64,000 nucleotides of DNA, taken from Haliclystus octoradiatus (taxonomy: Eukaryota; Cnidaria; Staurozoa; Stauromedusae; Haliclystidae). Each line of letters starts with the position of its first letter. The first letter of the stretch is position 1. Position numbers and translations under genes: made by a program. The stretch is taken from assembly GCA_916610825.1 (NCBI GenBank), contig OU744449.1:28217728-28281727 (forward strand). Direction: 5' to 3'. Below the pieces are notes generated by a model. That model had not been told where the DNA came from. It saw nothing but the letters and a program-made list of their open reading frames with translations, and made no database searches. Below are positions 63,101 through 64,000 of this stretch, piece by piece.

Positions 63101-63913
63101 CAAAGTTATGATTGAAAATCACATGCACACAGACTATGTGATAATGAGTATTTAAACAGTTGGGTAGCCTATTTAGAAGTTATACATATATTCTTTTTGC
63201 TAACATGAAGATTTTCGTTTCTTCCAGTTGTGATTCGTTTAATTGAAAGAATGTTTGGAACGCTAGTAACATCAACATCCATTACTGTTACCTCTTCAAC
63301 AGAAACAATTACAAAACTATTCTGTTTTCACAATTATATTTTGCTTGCACTACCATCCAAAGTGATGTCACTGGAATGTACAATAACTGAAAATTCACTG
63401 GCAAGATCACTAGGAAAGTAGGTCATTCAATCCCTCAAATGTGTGTTACACTGATTGCTGATGCCATGCTGGTCCCAGGCTTTATGCCAATCAGCAGTGT
63501 TATCACACACACACTAACTTCAACCAGTCACACAGGTGGAAAGGCATCACCTTACCTAGTTTGTTTAATTTCAATAGTTATTGCAATCTGAATATTTTTA
63601 ACAATTAAATTTGATGGTCCATACTTCAAACTTAAAGTTGCTGTTGAATGGTCATACGTCTGGTTGATAACCGGTGTAATTGATTGTCTGTCTCCAACCT
63701 ATTGATGATAACCGGTTTGATTTTGGTTTGATAATGCCCTGTCATTTAGACAAATAAAGGCATTGGGTATTTCTAAATCTGACTTTAGGATATTTACTAA
63801 AGTATCATGCTTTTATAAAATTAATTTTTGCTCCTTTGTTTATTGTCAATTGATTCAGACTACCAACCAAGACAAGCTATAGTGCTATTGGTAAATTACC
63901 TGGTGTTTTGCAA
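54114..63913 (+). CDS. NOL11: Nucleolar protein 11 (NOL11), 5' ten exons
   Basis: Exons 54114-54242, 59267-59380, 59680-59888, 60705-60777, 60871-60975, 61411-61468, 62016-62155, 62731-62791, 63228-63417 and 63859-63913 join in phase; the gene continues past the window. The protein follows human NOL11 in order: a degenerate beta-propeller with NEKKIVKSWP (human PLGSWS region), YVAIFDKKNVAIFND (human VVVHDNKVLRIWN), LWDNMELWG and SLARSLGKLPTK (human SLAGALGKL). NOL11 belongs to the t-UTP part of the small-subunit processome, needed for pre-rRNA transcription and 18S maturation. Identity is low outside these blocks. Intron 1 is 5 kb and packed with transposons, unlike the short later introns. 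Confidence 0.78.
54654..55974. mobile_element. 1321 bp unclassified DNA element with repeated 14 bp motif
   Basis: Short inverted ends GGGCGATTCCATC and GGGCGGTTCCATC are flanked by TTCT on both sides (54650-54653, 55975-55978). Inside, GTCAGTCAGACACG occurs at 55031, 55561, 55591 (one base off), 55611, 55799 and 55949, and inverted at 55185. No transposase frame. In NOL11 intron 1. Confidence 0.65.
56232..56239. repeat. hAT target-site duplication, left (GTTAACGA)
   Basis: Matches TTTAACGA at 57603-57610 in seven of eight positions. Confidence 0.75.
56240..57602. mobile_element. 1363 bp non-autonomous hAT transposon
   Basis: Ends CAGGGCTTGAAATAA are exact inverted repeats and are flanked by an 8 bp duplication with one mismatch. 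Subterminal TGTCCGGC/GCCGGACA words recur on both sides (for example 56273-56300 and 57513-57575). The CAGGG start, 8 bp duplication and subterminal motifs are hAT features. No transposase is left. In NOL11 intron 1. Confidence 0.85.
57612..57680 (+). repeat. tRNA-like SINE head or tRNA relic
   Basis: GGTGGCCCAGTGGTTATTGC resembles a Pol III A box and GTCGACTCAATCCCC a B box about 30-40 nt later. Spacing and the missing 3' acceptor half argue against a working tRNA gene. Confidence 0.45.
57681..59006. other. Rest of NOL11 intron 1
   Basis: AT-rich; no further exon or element I can support. Confidence 0.4.
59007..59143 (+). repeat. Dispersed repeat F, copy 1
   Basis: CAGGCACGAGAG, ACCTCCTTTTCTGTC, ATTGTTTTAATGTGGTTTTC and GAACTCTACTCTCATGCATG recur in order at 62836-62986. 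NOL11 intron 1. Confidence 0.75.
59917..59990 (-). mobile_element. SINE-B 3' end, minus strand
   Basis: On the minus strand: CAGTCCTTTGAAAAACAGTT, then GTTTCTGAATAAATGATGAT. NOL11 intron 3. Confidence 0.65.
62836..62986 (+). repeat. Dispersed repeat F, copy 2
   Basis: Same order of blocks as 59007-59143, in a later NOL11 intron. Both copies lie in the sense direction of the gene. Confidence 0.75.
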
Positions 63914-64000
63914 GTAAGGTTATTTAATTCAAATATTTACTTGTACGGAAAAAACTAGTTAATTTCCAATTCAAGTTATAATTAGATGGACTTTACTAAC

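Overview
This window is intron-rich, AT-rich animal nuclear DNA. GT-AG introns (two GC-AG) split nine genes whose exons join in phase. Several proteins match vertebrate orthologs almost exactly in length: RPL3 at 403 aa, LAMTOR2 at 124 aa, USP22 at 528 aa, and KATNIP at 1556 aa. Small introns, many MITEs and SINEs and the repeated TAGGCCTA word suggest a marine invertebrate, perhaps a deuterostome such as an ascidian. The species cannot be fixed from the sequence alone.

Layout, left to right: (1) the 3' seven exons of SNX8 (+, 82-4557); (2) a two-exon gene of unknown function (-, 5101-6095); (3) a 591 bp foldback transposon (6437-7027); (4) the complete ribosomal protein L3 gene (-, 7636-9825) with a pyrimidine-rich (TOP) start; (5) the 3' end of an NDUFB10-like complex I subunit (+, 11124-11952); (6) complete USP22, the SAGA deubiquitinase (+, 12642-20817); (7) complete KATNIP, the katanin-interacting ciliary protein, in 49 exons (+, 21659-46226); (8) complete LAMTOR2, a Ragulator subunit (+, 46836-49607); (9) a complete eight-exon gene for a 265-aa protein with an RRM-like C-terminus (-, 49910-54059); (10) the 5' ten exons of NOL11, a nucleolar SSU-processome protein (+, 54114 to beyond the window). 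The RRM gene and NOL11 are head to head with only 54 bp between their start codons.

The genes are housekeeping genes from separate pathways (endosome sorting, translation, respiration, chromatin, cilium, mTORC1, rRNA) and do not form a functional cluster. Introns and spacers hold the accessory content: a TA-flanked MITE family with about nine copies; a second palindromic family built on TTCATGAAC and bounded by CCCTGC/GCAGGG that has filled KATNIP introns; a tRNA-derived SINE carrying two nested DNA transposons; a (GAT)n-tailed SINE; four foldback or hAT-type elements with clear target duplications; a 36 bp minisatellite of 11 units; and an unclassified 1.3 kb element carrying seven copies of a 14 bp motif. 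I saw no RNA gene other than tRNA-like SINE heads and no CRISPR array.
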